Source: Pseudomonadota bacterium
Lineage (GTDB): Bacteria; Pseudomonadota; Alphaproteobacteria; Rhodospirillales; 2-02-FULL-58-16
Assembly (NCBI GenBank): GCA_022560215.1
Contig: JADFTO010000146.1
Span: 1 to 6,917, forward strand
Length of the DNA: 6,917 bases
Reading direction: 5' to 3'
The notes below the pieces were generated by a model. The model was given only the letters and a program-made list of their open reading frames with translations. It was not told the origin of the DNA and ran no database searches. This document shows, piece by piece, positions 5,925 to 6,917 of the stretch. A program made the translations under genes and the position numbers. The number at the start of each line of letters is the position of its first letter. Positions within the stretch are counted from its first letter, which is position 1.

Positions 5925-6722
5925 TCAGCCGTTCCCGGGCTCTTCCCCGGACGTGCCTGCGTTCCCGTCGAGGGCCTGGGCGCCGCCGCCGCCCGCCTCG
6001 GGCGGTGGCGCCGATTCCGGCGCTTCGGCGTCCGTGTCCGGATCACCCGCCGCCGGCCCGCTTTCGTCCCCGGCGCCCTGGTCCCCGCCGCCGATGTTCT
6101 GTTCGATGATGAGGTCGATATCCTTCCACATGGCGCCGGTGTTTCTCTCGGCGCCGCCTTCTTTCCATTCGATCTTGCAATCGCCGAGGGCCATGTCGGC
6201 ATCCCCCAGCACCGTCAGCTTTCCCTCGCAGCCCTTGATCAGCGAGTCGATCCTTTGCTCCAGGCCGGGCCTCAACTCCTCGCTGACGCGGACCGTGACC
6301 TTGGGTTCCTCCATCACCTTTTCCATGGTCGTCACGACCAGATTCTCAATTTCCCCGAGGGCGTTTTTCCGGTTGAGGTCCGGGAACAGCTTGCGGGCGA
6401 CGGTGGCGGCGACGGAGATGGCGCTCTTGAGCATCGTCTCGTTGGTTTTTTCCTGGGTCCGGAAGAGCTCGCTTAAGCCTCCTTCGATCGCCGCCAAGGC
6501 GTCCGCGATTTTCCGTTCGCTGGCGTCCGCGGCCTCATTCGCGCCCTCCTGCCTGCCGGCGGCGAAGGCTTCCTCGCGGGCCGCGTTGAGCTCGTCCTCG
6601 CTGTAGGTGGGCGCTTCCTCCTTGACGGGCTCGGCCTCTTCGACGATTTCTTCCTGTTTCGGTTCGGGCGCCTGGTAGTTGTCGAAGTCGGTCTCGAAGA
6701 TGAATTTTCTTGCTGCCGTCAT
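5925..6722 (-). CDS. fliH: FliH (FlbE-type) regulator of the flagellar export ATPase, with acidic C-terminal tail
   Basis: FliH dimers bind the export ATPase FliI, hold it inactive or deliver it, and tether it to FliN and FlhA. The 265-residue protein starts with the aromatic KFIFETDFDNY (6-16), a plausible docking peptide. An acidic segment (22-50) leads to a helical, coiled-coil-like region with AAGRQEGANE (54-63), the remnant of the family's GxxxG pattern. The C-terminal FliH domain (about 95-208) contains VAATVARKLFPDL (104-116) and the telling LGDADMALGDCKIEWKEGGA (172-191), followed by ER (192-193), like the L-x-x-GDCxIEW-x-xG-x-x-x-R pattern of FliH/YscL proteins. Residues 211-265 are an unusual extension of G, P, A and acid with 12 acidic and no basic residues. 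The ATG at 6722 has TTGGAG 9 nt upstream and an in-frame TAG just before it. By position and type it equals Caulobacter FlbE. It is the first gene of the visible run. Confidence 0.9.
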   Translation of the reverse strand: MTAARKFIFETDFDNYQAPEPKQEEIVEEAEPVKEEAPTYSEDELNAAREEAFAAGRQEGANEAADASERKIADALAAIEGGLSELFRTQEKTNETMLKSAISVAATVARKLFPDLNRKNALGEIENLVVTTMEKVMEEPKVTVRVSEELRPGLEQRIDSLIKGCEGKLTVLGDADMALGDCKIEWKEGGAERNTGAMWKDIDLIIEQNIGGGDQGAGDESGPAAGDPDTDAEAPESAPPPEAGGGGAQALDGNAGTSGEEPGNG

Positions 6723-6731
6723 CGCCTATGA

Positions 6732-6737
6732 CTCCAA
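6732..6737 (-). promoter_or_regulatory. Ribosome-binding site of fliH
   Basis: TTGGAG on the minus strand ends 9 nt before the fliH ATG at 6722. An in-frame TAG lies between it and the ATG, so no longer protein is possible. Confidence 0.5.
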
Positions 6738-6749
6738 GGTGCGGGCTTC

Positions 6750-6778
6750 ATTATAGCGACGGTTTCCATCGTACTCGA
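6750..6778 (-). promoter_or_regulatory. Candidate sigma-70-type promoter for fliH
   Basis: The minus strand has a perfect TATAAT (6755-6750) and TCGAGT (6778-6773; 3 of 6 matches to TTGACA) at an ideal 17-bp spacing. A start near 6743 would leave a leader of about 20 nt before fliH. The -35 box is weak. I see no sigma-54 -24/-12 pattern in this stretch, so transcription from here would not need FlbD. Confidence 0.4.
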
Positions 6779-6831
6779 CCGGCGTCTGGCTTTAGAGCGG
6801 GTCAGGATTGATAGGAACCATTTGACCGGGA

Positions 6832-6917
6832 TTATTTTGTCCCGTGGCTAGGCACGCTCCGAAAGGCGATGCTTGCGCATCGGATGAGGGGCGTAACGAC
6901 GCCACGGGGCAAAAGAA
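6832..6917. repeat. Large nested inverted repeat at the right edge (possible structured RNA or palindromic intergenic element)
   Basis: The outer arms TTATTTTGTCCCGTGGC (6832-6848) and GCCACGGGGCAAAAGAA (6901-6917) pair at 15 of 17 positions as DNA. Inside them ACGCTCC (6854-6860) pairs with GGGGCGT (6888-6894), and CGATGC (6867-6872) pairs with GCATCG (6877-6882) around a TTGC loop. Read as plus-strand RNA, two of the three mismatches become G-U pairs; in the minus strand they are C-A. This suggests that plus-strand RNA is the selected form. GGCGT (6890-6894) and ACGCC (6899-6903) can form a competing hairpin. T-rich sequence precedes and A-rich sequence follows the stem on both strands, the reverse of an intrinsic terminator. 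The outer arm reaches the last base, so the element may continue past the window. Whether it is a dispersed repeat or an RNA gene cannot be told here. Confidence 0.6.

Noticed and set aside
4137..6476. Long open frame (779 codons) on the plus strand, with a second of 564 codons at 1469-3163
   Set aside because: Both lie antisense to well-supported flagellar genes. Their translations are low in family-like motifs and rich in H, G, D and R, as expected from the complement of G+C-biased codons.
6822..6850. Plus-strand promoter with TTGACC as -35 box for an RNA from the inverted repeat
   Set aside because: TTGACC matches 5 of 6, but no acceptable -10 box lies 16-18 bp downstream.
6849..6864. Sigma-54 promoter around AGGCACG on the plus strand
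   Set aside because: The GG of the -24 element has no GC at the required spacing (AA is found), so the pattern fails.
6792..6917. 41-codon open minus-strand frame entering from the right edge, as the end of an upstream gene
   Set aside because: It reads through the inverted repeat, has no resemblance to FliG or another flagellar C-terminus, and can be explained by lack of stops in a short G+C-rich palindrome.
6832..6917. Inverted repeat as a rho-independent terminator
   Set aside because: On both strands the T-rich tract precedes the stem and the A-rich tract follows it, the opposite of what an intrinsic terminator needs.

Overview
The window is a stretch of a flagellar gene cluster, read entirely from the minus strand. 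The DNA is G+C-rich with strong G/C preference at third codon positions. The protein types and their order point to an alphaproteobacterium, most likely of the Rhodospirillales group. The main markers are an FlbD-type sigma-54 regulator whose receiver domain is degenerate, and the order fliH(flbE)-fliN-flbD, which recalls the Caulobacter fliF-fliG-flbE-fliN-flbD operon. This taxonomic call rests on remembered protein families, not on a search.

In transcription order (high to low coordinates) the layout is: a 195-bp non-coding stretch at the right edge (6723-6917) with a large inverted repeat and a candidate promoter; fliH (5925-6722); fliN (5424-5909); a PomA-type motA (4611-5378); flbD (3260-4597); flhA (1115-3232); flhG (257-1042); and the first 84 codons of a FliK-like gene that runs off the left edge (1-254). 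Gaps between genes are mostly 2-45 bp, as in one operon; the largest, 72 bp, lies between flhA and flhG.

The products cover several parts of flagellum building. FliH and FliN work at the cytoplasmic face, where FliH serves the export ATPase and FliN forms the C-ring and docks the export apparatus. FlhA is the export gate. MotA is the ion-channel stator subunit. FlbD switches on sigma-54 flagellar promoters. FlhG is a MinD-type ATPase for flagellar placement or number. The last gene probably controls hook length.

I found no wholly new system; the coding part is an ordinary flagellar cluster. The points worth a second look are: the nested inverted repeat at the right edge, whose G-U pattern favours a plus-strand RNA; two short imperfect tandem duplications, each carrying a gene's stop codon (flbD and flhA); an 11-13 codon mini-ORF that overlaps the flhG start as ATGA; the lack of flhF beside flhG; and motA without motB.
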